Shown piece after piece: positions 7,793-15,914 of a DNA stretch of 64,000 bases. Source of the stretch: Nannocystis bainbridge (lineage in GTDB: Bacteria > Myxococcota_A > Polyangia > Nannocystales > Nannocystaceae); contig NZ_JAQNDL010000002.1 in NCBI RefSeq assembly GCF_028368995.1, positions 1,361,724 to 1,425,723 of the forward strand, read 5' to 3'. The notes under the pieces are model-generated. The model was given only the letters and a program-made list of their open reading frames with translations. It was not told the DNA's origin and did no database searches. Position numbers and translations under genes: made by a program. Position 1 is the stretch's first letter. Each line of letters begins with the position of its first letter.

Positions 7793-10700
7793 TTGCCCGA
7801 GCTGTTCAAAGCGCTGGCGAGCTACATCCCGGCAATCGTTACGCGGCGGCTCTCGGTCGATCCGCGTCCGCTGCACCAGCCGCAAGCCGAGATCGTAGCC
7901 GCCGCAGTCCTCTGCGCCGACGTCTCCGGCTTCACGTCCCTGACCGAGGCGCTCGCCAAGCAAGGGCCCGCGGGCGTCGAGAAGGTGGCCGCAGGCCTCA
8001 ACACGTACTTCGGTCGGCTCATCGACATCACCGCGGCGCACGGCGGCGACGTCGTCAAGTTCGCCGGCGACGCGCTCACGGCGGTGTGGGTCGCCGAGGG
8101 CGCGTCGGCCCGCGCGGCCGAGGCCGCGGTCGCGTGCGGGCTGGCGATCCAGGCCGCCCTGCACGCGTGCCAGATCGACGACGGCATCGAGCTGTCGCTG
8201 CGGATCGGCGTGGCCGCCGGACGGATCGCGCTGGTCCACGTCGGCGGCCTCGGCGGCCGCTGGGAGCTGGTGCTCGTCGGCCCCGCGATCGAGGCGGTGC
8301 GGCGGGCCGAGGCGCTGGCGCGGCCGGGCGAGGTTGTGATCGATCGGCGCGTGTGGACGATGCTGGCCGGCCGCACCGACGGCGAGGCCCGTGGCGAGCA
8401 CGGCTTCGGGCGCGTGACGAGCCTGCGCGAGCCGGTGGTGCCGTCGCCGCTGGTGCGGCCGCTGCTGCCCGACGTCGCCGAGCAGGCGCTGCGGGGTTAC
8501 GTGCCGCCGGCGGTGATCGCCCGCCTGTCGGCCGGGCAGAGCAGCTTCCTCGCCGAGCTGCGGCGGCTCAGCATCCTCTTCATCAACTTCCCCGACCTCA
8601 AGCACCAGACGCCGCTCATGGAGGCGCAGGAGGTCATGATCGCGGTGCAGCAGATCGTCGAGACGTGGGAGGGCACGATCGGCCACCTCAGCGTCGACGA
8701 TCACGGCACCACGGTGCTGGTCGCGTTCGGCCTGCCGCCGCTCGCCCACGAGGACGACCCGGGGCGCGCCATCGAGGCGGCGCAGCAGGTCCGCGAGCTC
8801 CACAAGCGGCTCGGCTGGCGCACCAACTGCGGGATCGCCTCGGGCCGGGCCTTCTGCGGCACCGTCGGCAGCGCCGAACGTTGCGAGTACACGGTCCTCG
8901 GCGACGTGGTCAACCTGGCCGCGCGGCTGATGCAGGCCGGCGACGGCAAGTCGGTGTTGTGTGACCACTACACCTTCGTCGCCACCCGCGGGCAGTTCCT
9001 GTTCGAGGGCCTGCCGGCGATCTCGGTGAAGGGCAAAGAGGGCACGATCTCGATCTACACCCCGGCGAGCGCGCGGCTGCCGGGGCGCAGCCAGAAGGAG
9101 CGCGCCGTCTCGGGCCCGCTGCCGACCGCGGGCGGCCCCAGGGCGTCGCTGGTCGGCCGCATGCGCGAGCGCGGCGTGCTGATCAACGGCCTGCACGAGG
9201 TGCTGCGAGGCAACAGCGCGACGATCGTGGTCGAGGGCGAAGCCGGGCTCGGCAAGACGCGCCTGGCCGACGACCTGCTCGACCAGGCCGAGGCCGCGGG
9301 GGCGACGCGCCTGCTCGGCGCGCGCGAGATCAGCGAGGCGGCCGGCCCATACCACGCGTGGATGCCGATCTTCGCGGCGATCTTCGGCCTGAACCAAGGG
9401 ACAGACGGCGGCCAGGGCCCCGATCCGTGGCAGCGCGTGGTCTCGGGGCTGCGGCGGCTGGTGCCGGCCGCGGTGTCGCGGGCGCCGCTGCTCGGCGCGG
9501 TGCTGCCGATCGACGCCGTCGACAACGACCGCACCGCGCCGCTGCAGGGCCGCGCGCGCGCCGAGCAGACCCGCATGCTGCTGGTCCAGATCCTGCTCGC
9601 CTACCTCAAGGCCCACCCGGCGGTGCTGCTGCTGGAGGACGCCCAGCGGTTCGACTCGGCCTCGTGGGCGCTGCTGACCGAGGTGCGCGAGGAGGTCCAG
9701 CCGCTGCTGTGCGTGATCGTCACCGGCCCGGTCGACAACGACACCGCCGCCGCCGAGCTGCGCCAGATCCTCGCCGATCAGGGCACCTACCACCTGCAGC
9801 TGCAGCCGCTGTCGCTGGCCGAGACCGAGAACCTGGTGTGCCGCCGGCTCGGCGTGTCGCGGCTGCCGTCCGAGGTCGCCAGCTTCATCTACGAGCGCGC
9901 CGAGGGCCACCCGTTCTTCTCCGAGGAGCTGGCCTCGGCGCTGCGCGACGCCGGCTTCATCACCATCTGGAACGGCGAGTGTCTGCTGTCCCATGAGGCA
10001 GGTGACCTGCGGACCGCCAAGTTCCCCGACAACCTCGAGGCGGTGATCATCAGCCGCATCGATCGCCTGCAGCAGCAGCATCAGCTGGTGCTCAAGGTCG
10101 GCGCGGTGCTCGGGCGCGTGTTCTCGCTGAGCCTCCTGCGCGCCATCTACCCGATCGAGGCCGACAAGGCCCAGCTGCCGGAGTACCTGCAGGCGCTCGA
10201 GCGGCGCGGGCTCCTGGTGCCCAAGCCGAACGCGGCCGAGGGCACCTTCCTGTTCAAGCACGCGCTGACGCAGGAGGTCGCCTACGGCCTGCTGCCGTTC
10301 GCCCAGCGCCAGCAGTTCCACCAGGCGGTCGCCGAGCACTTCGAGCGCGCGCACGGCAGCAAGCTCGAGCTGTACTACCCGCTGCTCGCGCACCACTGGT
10401 ACCGCGTGGTCGCCTCGTCGGCGCTGGTGCCCGGCGGCGGGCGGCCGAGCCCGGAGCTGATCGGCCGCGCGGTGCTCTACCTGCAGCGCGCCGGCGATCA
10501 GGCGATCCGCAACGACGCCGGCCAGGAGGCCGTGCAGCACTACAGCCACGCGATCGAGCTGCAGCGCCACCTGCCCGAGAGCCCCGAGCGGGTCGAGCAG
10601 GAGATCGGGCTGCAGATCGGCCTCGGCAACGCCCAGGTGGCGACGCTCGGGTTCGGCTCCGACGAGGTCGAGCAGACGTTCGCCCGCGCCCGCGAGCTGT

Positions 10701-11737
10701 GCCGCGAGGTCGGCGACACGCGCCACCTGTTCCCGGTGCTGTTCGGGCTGTGGCAGCACTACGTCGTCCGCGCCCAGCTCGACGTGGCCCGCGAGCTCGC
10801 CGAGCAGATGCTGGTGTTCGCCGAGCGTCGGCGCCAGCGCGTGCCGCTGCTGGTGTCGCACCGCGCCCTCGGCACCCAGCTGTTCCACCAGGGGGACTTC
10901 GAACGCTCGCGCGCCCACCTCGAGCGCTCGGTCGTCCTCTACGCCCCCGACTTCGATCGCAACCTCGGCCACCTCTACATCCACGACCCACGGATCGCGG
11001 CCCTGGCGATCCTGTCGCTGACGCTGTGGATGCTCGGCCGCACCGCCGAGGCGCTCGAGCGCAGCCGCGTGTCGGTGGCGCTGGCCCGCGAGCTCGGCCA
11101 CGGCTTCTCGACCACGTTCGCGCTGGTGACCGCGGCGATCCTGCGCCAGATCCTGCGCGACGTCGACGGCGCCCGCACCCACGCCGATCAGGTCTATCAG
11201 CTCAAGGCCGAGGCCACGCTCGGCGCGTGGGTCAGCTTCGCCGACGCGATCCGGGCGTGGGCGATGGCCGAGCTCGGCCAGCACGACGAGGGCCTCGACC
11301 TGCTGCGGCAGGCGCTCATCGAGCTGCAGGCGGCCGGCATGGGCATGTTCATGCCGTGGACGTTCTCGATCTTCGCGGACCTGTGCGTGCGGGCCGGCCG
11401 GATCGACGAGGGCCTGAGCGTGATCGCCGAGGCGATGGAGTCGTCGCGGCTCAGCGGGGCGCGCTGGTGGGAGGCCGAGCTCATGCGTCAGCGGGCCGAG
11501 GTCGCGTTCGCCGTCGGCGACACCGAGGAGGCCGCGCAGCTGCTGCACGAGGCGCTGGCGCTCGCGCGCGAGCAGGGGGCGCGCGCGCTCGAGCTGCGGG
11601 CCGGCCTCAGCATGGCTCGCCTGTTCCCCGACGATCCTGCGACGCGGGCCCGCCTGCGGGCGCTGCACGACGATCTGGTCGACAAGGTCGACGACGTGCT
11701 GCTGGCGGCGCTGGCGGCGGCGGCGGCCGGCGGCTGA
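7793..11737 (+). CDS. Dual class III adenylate cyclase-domain / AAA ATPase / TPR regulator
   Basis: About 1314 residues. Two guanylate/adenylate cyclase-type domains come first, at about 35-195 (LCADVSGFTSLTEAL, HGGDVVKFAGDALTAVW) and 255-430 (ILFINFPDLK, VDDHGTTVLVAFG, EYTVLGDVVNLAARL). An AAA/STAND-type ATPase follows, with a Walker A motif EGEAGLGKTRL near residue 482 and a LLLLEDAQRFD Walker-B-like motif. The C-terminal third (about 880-1290) is TPR-like helical repeats. The second domain lacks the usual first metal Asp pair (FINFPD) and may be regulatory; the first keeps DVSGFT and FAGDA. This architecture is common in myxobacterial signalling proteins. No in-frame ATG begins the first domain; TTG at 7793 lies 11 bp after a TACGAT -10 candidate and is the best start. 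Upstream frame is shadow sequence. Confidence 0.85.
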   Translation: MPELFKALASYIPAIVTRRLSVDPRPLHQPQAEIVAAAVLCADVSGFTSLTEALAKQGPAGVEKVAAGLNTYFGRLIDITAAHGGDVVKFAGDALTAVWVAEGASARAAEAAVACGLAIQAALHACQIDDGIELSLRIGVAAGRIALVHVGGLGGRWELVLVGPAIEAVRRAEALARPGEVVIDRRVWTMLAGRTDGEARGEHGFGRVTSLREPVVPSPLVRPLLPDVAEQALRGYVPPAVIARLSAGQSSFLAELRRLSILFINFPDLKHQTPLMEAQEVMIAVQQIVETWEGTIGHLSVDDHGTTVLVAFGLPPLAHEDDPGRAIEAAQQVRELHKRLGWRTNCGIASGRAFCGTVGSAERCEYTVLGDVVNLAARLMQAGDGKSVLCDHYTFVATRGQFLFEGLPAISVKGKEGTISIYTPASARLPGRSQKERAVSGPLPTAGGPRASLVGRMRERGVLINGLHEVLRGNSATIVVEGEAGLGKTRLADDLLDQAEAAGATRLLGAREISEAAGPYHAWMPIFAAIFGLNQGTDGGQGPDPWQRVVSGLRRLVPAAVSRAPLLGAVLPIDAVDNDRTAPLQGRARAEQTRMLLVQILLAYLKAHPAVLLLEDAQRFDSASWALLTEVREEVQPLLCVIVTGPVDNDTAAAELRQILADQGTYHLQLQPLSLAETENLVCRRLGVSRLPSEVASFIYERAEGHPFFSEELASALRDAGFITIWNGECLLSHEAGDLRTAKFPDNLEAVIISRIDRLQQQHQLVLKVGAVLGRVFSLSLLRAIYPIEADKAQLPEYLQALERRGLLVPKPNAAEGTFLFKHALTQEVAYGLLPFAQRQQFHQAVAEHFERAHGSKLELYYPLLAHHWYRVVASSALVPGGGRPSPELIGRAVLYLQRAGDQAIRNDAGQEAVQHYSHAIELQRHLPESPERVEQEIGLQIGLGNAQVATLGFGSDEVEQTFARARELCREVGDTRHLFPVLFGLWQHYVVRAQLDVARELAEQMLVFAERRRQRVPLLVSHRALGTQLFHQGDFERSRAHLERSVVLYAPDFDRNLGHLYIHDPRIAALAILSLTLWMLGRTAEALERSRVSVALARELGHGFSTTFALVTAAILRQILRDVDGARTHADQVYQLKAEATLGAWVSFADAIRAWAMAELGQHDEGLDLLRQALIELQAAGMGMFMPWTFSIFADLCVRAGRIDEGLSVIAEAMESSRLSGARWWEAELMRQRAEVAFAVGDTEEAAQLLHEALALAREQGARALELRAGLSMARLFPDDPATRARLRALHDDLVDKVDDVLLAALAAAAAGG

Positions 11738-11764
11738 GGTCCGGGCCGCGGCGGCGGCATCTGT

Positions 11765-11770
11765 TATGGT
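11765..11770 (+). promoter_or_regulatory. Extended -10 element, near-leaderless start at 11780
   Basis: TATGGT preceded by TGT. The nine-base string TGTTATGGT is identical at 15900-15908 and 45793-45801. Nine bases separate it from the ATG. No clear -35. Confidence 0.55.
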
Positions 11771-11779
11771 TGCGCCGCC

Positions 11780-12382
11780 ATGTGGAAGAAGCTGGCGATC
11801 GTCCTGTTGGTGGTGCTGCTGCTGGTCGGCGGCGTCGTCACCTATCTGTGGCTGCAGGTCACGGCGCTGCCGGACTGGTACACCGAGCTGGCGCAGGAGG
11901 GCGCGCCCGCGGCGGCCGAGGACGCCGGCGGCAAGCTGCAGTGGCAGCCCGCGGAGGGCCAGGCCGGCCGCAAGGAGCTGCGTAACTTCCACCGCAAGGC
12001 GGCCCGCTCGAGCCCGGAGGTCAAGGAGGTGATCAAGGCCTCGCGCGCGACCTTCGAGGACGGCCGGCTCGAGGCCGGGGTGGTCGCCGACCTGCGCAAG
12101 CTGCCGCAAGACAAGCTGAGCGGCGACCAGCAGGGCCTGTTCGAGCGCGCCCGCCAGTCCTTCCCGTCGCTGACCGAGCGCGACGTGTACATCGGCGTCG
12201 AGGACCCGTCGCCGATCGTCAAGGACGGCCGGGTGACGATGGGCCCGAGCGCGCGGGTCAAGATCGGCAAGTTCACGTACGCGCTCGACAGCGCGGCCCA
12301 GAAGCTCGGCATGACCCCGGACCAGCTGCGCGGCGAGCTCGAGAAGAACATGCGCGAGCTCGGGGTCGAGGCGCCGAACTGA
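11780..12382 (+). CDS. Membrane-anchored hypothetical protein
   Basis: 200 residues. A single N-terminal hydrophobic anchor at about residues 4-26 is followed by a soluble, probably periplasmic, charged domain with two Arg/Lys-rich helices (ELRNFHRKAARSSPEVKEVI) and a short strand-rich part (RDVYIGVEDPSPIVKDGRVTMG). No enzymatic motif is seen and I do not recognise a family. It is transcribed in the same direction as the large cyclase-domain gene ending 42 bp upstream but has its own -10 candidate. Confidence 0.7.
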   Translation: MWKKLAIVLLVVLLLVGGVVTYLWLQVTALPDWYTELAQEGAPAAAEDAGGKLQWQPAEGQAGRKELRNFHRKAARSSPEVKEVIKASRATFEDGRLEAGVVADLRKLPQDKLSGDQQGLFERARQSFPSLTERDVYIGVEDPSPIVKDGRVTMGPSARVKIGKFTYALDSAAQKLGMTPDQLRGELEKNMRELGVEAPN

Positions 12383-12390
12383 CGCTCGGG

Positions 12391-12575
12391 ACATGTCGTG
12401 AGGGGCATGTCCGAGAAGGCATGCGCTTCAGGACATGTATGTCGGTACATGTCCGAAGATACATATACTGGGTGTGTCTGCGAGGACATGTCCTTCAGCA
12501 CTTGTCCCGAAGCTCATGTCCTTGGGTCCATGTATGGATGGACATGTCCTTGGGGGCATGACCCCATGACCATGT
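12391..12575. repeat. Long 14-bp periodic array filling a convergent gap
   Basis: Two blocks in 14-bp phase. The first has cores at 12391, 12405, 12419, 12433, 12447, 12461 and 12475. The second, shifted by 3 bp, has cores at 12486, 12500, 12514, 12528, 12542, 12556 and 12570. Most cores are ACATGT or GCATGT with spacers such as ccttcagc, ccgaagat and ccttgggg. It spans from 9 bp after the stop at 12382 to the cls stop at 12579. All three frames stay partly open because 14 bp rotates the reading frame each unit. Confidence 0.9.
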
Positions 12576-12578
12576 CGA

Positions 12579-14048
12579 TCACAGCAGGGGCGACAGCAGG
12601 CGGGCGAAGCCCTCGCCGAGGCGCCGCGGCAGCGACAGCGACTTGCGGGTCTCGGGCCGCACCTCGAGCGATTTGGCCAGCTCGCGGGTGAACACCTCGG
12701 CGAGGTCGAGCGTGACCCTGCGGTCGTAGAACATCGCGGTGACCTCGTAGTTGAGGTAGAAGCTGCGCACGTCCATGTTGGCCGAGCCGATCGCGGCCAC
12801 CCGGTCGTCGACCAGCAGGTACTTGGCGTGCAGCATGCCGGGCAGGTACTCGTAGATCCGGCAGCCGGCGGCCAGCAGCTCGTCGTAGTAGCTGGCGCCG
12901 GCGAGGCTGACGAGGCTCGAGTCGTTGTTGCGCGGCAGGGGCACGAGCAGGCGCAGGTCGCAGCCGCGCAGGGCGGCGGTCTTGAGCGCGAGCGACAGCG
13001 GCTCGTCGGGCACGAAGTAGGGGGTGGCGATCCAGCAGCGCTCCTGCGCCGAGGCGATCGCGGCGGTGAGCTGGGCCGCGATCGCGTCGATGAACGGGAG
13101 GTCGGGGCCGCTCGGGACGATCTGCAGCATCGGCCCGCACGAGTGGCCCGACGGCCGCGCGAGCAGGTCGGCCAGCTGGCGCGCGAACGCGGGATCCTCG
13201 GCGTGGTCGTCGGAGTGGGCGGCCAGCCAGTCCTCGAGGAAGATGGCCTGCAGGCCGACCACGGCGTCGCCGGTGATCCGCACCTGGAGGTCCGACCACG
13301 GCCGCGCCCCGAGCCCGCGCCCGAGGTACTCGTCGCCGACGTTGAGACCGCCGGTGAAGCCGAGGTCGCCGTCGACGATGACGATCTTGCGGTGGTTGCG
13401 GAAGTTGATCATCAGCGGGCGGTAGCGCAGGCGCACCGCGCCGAAGGTGAGGACCTGCCCGCCGGCCGCGACCACGCGCTCGAACAGCTCGCGCGGGGTG
13501 CCGAGGCAGCCGAACTCGTCGTAGAGCAGCCGCACCTCGACCCCGGCGCGCGCGCGCTCGCACAACAGGTCGATCCAGCGCCGACCGGTGTCGTCGTCGC
13601 GCCAGATGTACGAGGCGATGTGGATCTGCCGGGTGGCGCCGGCGATCGCGGCCTCCATCGCCGCGAACGCCCCGGTCGGATCGGCCAGCAGCTCGACGCG
13701 GTCGGCCCGCCGCAGCGGCGCCGCCGAGCTGTTGAGCGCGAGCGCGACGAGGCCGCGCAGCGGCTGCTCGAGCTCCTCGAGCGGGGTCTCGAGCGGGAGC
13801 AGCCCGCGCGTGACGTCGGTAGGGTTGATGCTGCGTCGCGCTCGCAATCGCCGCCGCCGTCGCACGCCGGCGCGCCCGAGCAAGACGTAGAGGCACAGCC
13901 CGAACAGCGGCAGGAAGATCAGCGCGAGCAACCACGCGAGCGCGGCGCTCGGACGTCGTCGCTCCAGCAGGACCAGCGCCGTGATGCCGATCACGTAGAG
14001 GACGGTGGCGAGCTGGATGAACCAGAGCTCGGTGAAGACTTCAGGCAA
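12579..14048 (-). CDS. cls: Cardiolipin synthase (two HKD phospholipase D motifs)
   Basis: Condenses phosphatidylglycerol units, or PG with PE, to cardiolipin at the inner membrane. Two N-terminal membrane segments (about 6-26 and 35-56) precede two phospholipase D-type active sites. These are HRKIVIVDGDLGFTGGLN with His near 219 and HAKYLLVDDRVAAIGSANMD with His near 407. The length of 489 residues fits ClsA-type enzymes. The start is TTG at 14048, which begins just before the first membrane segment and lies 9 bp after a TACACT -10. The 3' end abuts a 14-bp repeat array. The promoter is back to back with that of the aldehyde dehydrogenase. Confidence 0.92.
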   Translation of the reverse strand: MPEVFTELWFIQLATVLYVIGITALVLLERRRPSAALAWLLALIFLPLFGLCLYVLLGRAGVRRRRRLRARRSINPTDVTRGLLPLETPLEELEQPLRGLVALALNSSAAPLRRADRVELLADPTGAFAAMEAAIAGATRQIHIASYIWRDDDTGRRWIDLLCERARAGVEVRLLYDEFGCLGTPRELFERVVAAGGQVLTFGAVRLRYRPLMINFRNHRKIVIVDGDLGFTGGLNVGDEYLGRGLGARPWSDLQVRITGDAVVGLQAIFLEDWLAAHSDDHAEDPAFARQLADLLARPSGHSCGPMLQIVPSGPDLPFIDAIAAQLTAAIASAQERCWIATPYFVPDEPLSLALKTAALRGCDLRLLVPLPRNNDSSLVSLAGASYYDELLAAGCRIYEYLPGMLHAKYLLVDDRVAAIGSANMDVRSFYLNYEVTAMFYDRRVTLDLAEVFTRELAKSLEVRPETRKSLSLPRRLGEGFARLLSPLL

Positions 14049-14057
14049 CGGGCGACA

Positions 14058-14086
14058 AGTGTAGCGCGACGGGCGGCAGCTATAGT
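14058..14086. promoter_or_regulatory. Divergent -10 elements of cls and the aldehyde dehydrogenase
   Basis: On the - strand TACACT (14063-14058) lies 9 bp from the cls TTG. On the + strand TATAGT (14081-14086) lies 7 bp from the ATG at 14094. Only 45 bp separate the two start codons, so polymerases on the two promoters should exclude each other. Both transcripts look leaderless or nearly so. Confidence 0.6.
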
Positions 14087-14093
14087 TACACCG

Positions 14094-15461
14094 ATGTCCC
14101 TGGAGCGCCTCGTCCCGCACAATCCGGCCACCGGCCAGCCGCTCGAGCCGGTCGACTGCACCACGCCCGATGGCGTCCGCGAGGCCGTGGCCCGCGCCCG
14201 CACGGCCCAGCGCGCCTGGGTTGCCACCGCCGCCGACGCGCGCGCGCGCCAGATCCGTGCGCTCGCGCAGGCCATCGGTGACCACGCCGATGCGCTGGGC
14301 CGCTCGATCAGCGAGGAGATGGGCAAGCCGATCCGCGAGGCCAGGTCCGAGGCGCGCAGCATCGCCGCCCGCGTCGAGTCGTTCATCAGCGCCGCCGATC
14401 AGGCGCTCGCCGACGACGACGGGGTCGAGAACGGGATCCGCATGCGCGTGCGCTGGCGTCCGCTCGGGGTGGTGGGAGTGATCGCCCCGTGGAATTATCC
14501 GGTGGCGACGCCGAGCAACCTCCTGCTGTCGGCGCTGCTCACCGGCAACGCGGCGGTGTTCAAGCCGTCGGAGTACACGCCGCACACCGGCGCGCTGCTG
14601 CACCGCCTGTACGCCGAGACCTTGCCCGAGGGACTGGTCGGCCTGGTCCAAGGGGCAGGTGCGGTCGGGGCCGCGCTGGTGGCCAGCGACGTCGACATGA
14701 TCGCGTTCACCGGCTCGATCGCCACCGGCCAGGCGATCATGCGCGAGGCGGCGACGACGATGAAGCGGCTGGTGCTCGAGCTCGGCGGCAAGGATCCGAT
14801 GCTGGTGCTGCCGGGCGCCGATCTGCAGGCCGCGGCCCGCCACGCCGCCGACGAGGCGCTGCGCAACGCGGGGCAGGTGTGCGTCAGCGTCGAGCGCATC
14901 ATCGTGCACGCCGACGTCGCGGCCGAGTTCACCCGCCGCGTGGCCGAGCTGGCGCGCGCGGTGAAGCCCGGCGATCCGCGCGACGAGGCGACCGCGATGG
15001 GCCCGATGGCGAGCGCGCGTCAGCGCGAGCTGGTGCTCGAGCAGCTGGCCGACGCGCGCCGTCACGGGGCGACGTTCGTGGTCGAGGGGCAGGCGCAGGA
15101 GCCGGGTTACTACCTGACACCGACGGTGGTCACCGATCTCAAGCCGGAGATGACGCTGGTCAAGGACGAGACGTTCGGGCCCGTGGTGGCGATCCAGGTC
15201 GCGCGCGACGTCGACGAGGCGGTGCAGCTGGCCAACGACACCCGCTACGGGCTCGGCGCGAGCGTGTGGGGCGCTCCGGGGCCGGAGCTCGACGCGGTCG
15301 CTGACCGCATCGAGGCAGGCATGGTGGGCGTCAACCGCGGGCTGTCGACCGCGGCTGGCGGTCCATGGGTGGGCTGGAAGATGTCGGGCCTCGGCTACAC
15401 GCGCAGCGTGGCCGGCATGCGCCACTTCCTGCAGCCGCAGTCGCAGGCCCGGCGCGCGTAG
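14094..15461 (+). CDS. NAD(P)-dependent aldehyde dehydrogenase (succinate-semialdehyde type)
   Basis: Oxidises an aldehyde to the acid using NAD(P)+. 455 residues. It has the cofactor-binding segment APWNYPVATP, the FTGS motif, the general-base Glu in LELGGKDP (E229) and the nucleophilic Cys in NAGQVCVSVER (C263). The compact length and the start PHNPATG resemble the GabD/YneI succinate-semialdehyde group, but substrate cannot be read from sequence. The ATG is 7 bp after TATAGT. The sequence GLVQGAGAVG overlaps a single degenerate 14-bp-type unit but aligns normally with the family. Confidence 0.9.
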   Translation: MSLERLVPHNPATGQPLEPVDCTTPDGVREAVARARTAQRAWVATAADARARQIRALAQAIGDHADALGRSISEEMGKPIREARSEARSIAARVESFISAADQALADDDGVENGIRMRVRWRPLGVVGVIAPWNYPVATPSNLLLSALLTGNAAVFKPSEYTPHTGALLHRLYAETLPEGLVGLVQGAGAVGAALVASDVDMIAFTGSIATGQAIMREAATTMKRLVLELGGKDPMLVLPGADLQAAARHAADEALRNAGQVCVSVERIIVHADVAAEFTRRVAELARAVKPGDPRDEATAMGPMASARQRELVLEQLADARRHGATFVVEGQAQEPGYYLTPTVVTDLKPEMTLVKDETFGPVVAIQVARDVDEAVQLANDTRYGLGASVWGAPGPELDAVADRIEAGMVGVNRGLSTAAGGPWVGWKMSGLGYTRSVAGMRHFLQPQSQARRA

Positions 15462-15902
15462 GGACGAGGGGGCGCACGGTCGAGCCTCTCGGGTTGCAAC
15501 GCCGCGAGGCCGCACGTCCGCGAGGTCGCGGGGATAGCGTGGCCCCGCGGTTGCAGATCCCGCAGGCCACGGCGCGAGGATCTGCGCGGCGGCCGTCGCG
15601 CGGCGAGTCTACGTGGTTGCTACGCGAGAAGCGTCGCGCCTCCGAGGTCGCCACGTCGTTGCAGCTTCAACGACGTGACGCCCATGGGCCCCGAAGCGAC
15701 GGATCTCGGGGCTTTCGCGTCGACAGGGGCAGGGCCGCTCGGGCCTACGGGCTTGCGAGACGCCGGCGCGAGGGCTCCCGCGTCGGTGTCGCGTGATGGC
15801 GGGGGGGTGCAGACGCGGGGCGAGGAGCCGGCCTCGCAGCGCGTCCGCCTTGCGCGAGCCGCACCGATCGGATGGGGCCTCCTGGCGCCCGCGCGCATTT
15901 GT
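15462..15902. other. Non-coding gap with several GTTGCA-centred inverted repeats
   Basis: About 440 bp without a supported gene. GTTGC-centred imperfect palindromes recur near 15494, 15549, 15613 and 15659. The last is a perfect 10-bp inverted repeat (CACGTCGTTG at 15652-15661 and CAACGACGTG at 15668-15677). A frame open from 15675 into the next gene has atypical N-terminal composition and is not supported as an extension. Confidence 0.45.
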
Positions 15903-15908
15903 TATGGT
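15903..15908 (+). promoter_or_regulatory. Extended -10 (TGTTATGGT) for the leaderless gene at 15915
   Basis: TATGGT is followed by six bases and then GTG at 15915. The spacing predicts that transcription starts at the start codon. No clear -35. Confidence 0.6.
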
Positions 15909-15914
15909 TCGGTC

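Noticed and set aside
6551..12394. Very long - strand frame of 1947 codons opposite the cyclase-domain gene
   Set aside because: Only its last 351 codons (6551-7606) have a signal peptide and family motifs. The rest is low-complexity antisense sequence of a clear + strand gene.
12391..12575. Repeat array considered as a CRISPR
   Set aside because: The period is 14 bp, units are degenerate, there are no unique spacers of 25-40 bp and no cas genes nearby.
15675..15914. Start at 15675 for the PilT-like gene
   Set aside because: This N-terminal part has no conserved motif, while GTG 15915 sits 6 bp after a strong extended -10.
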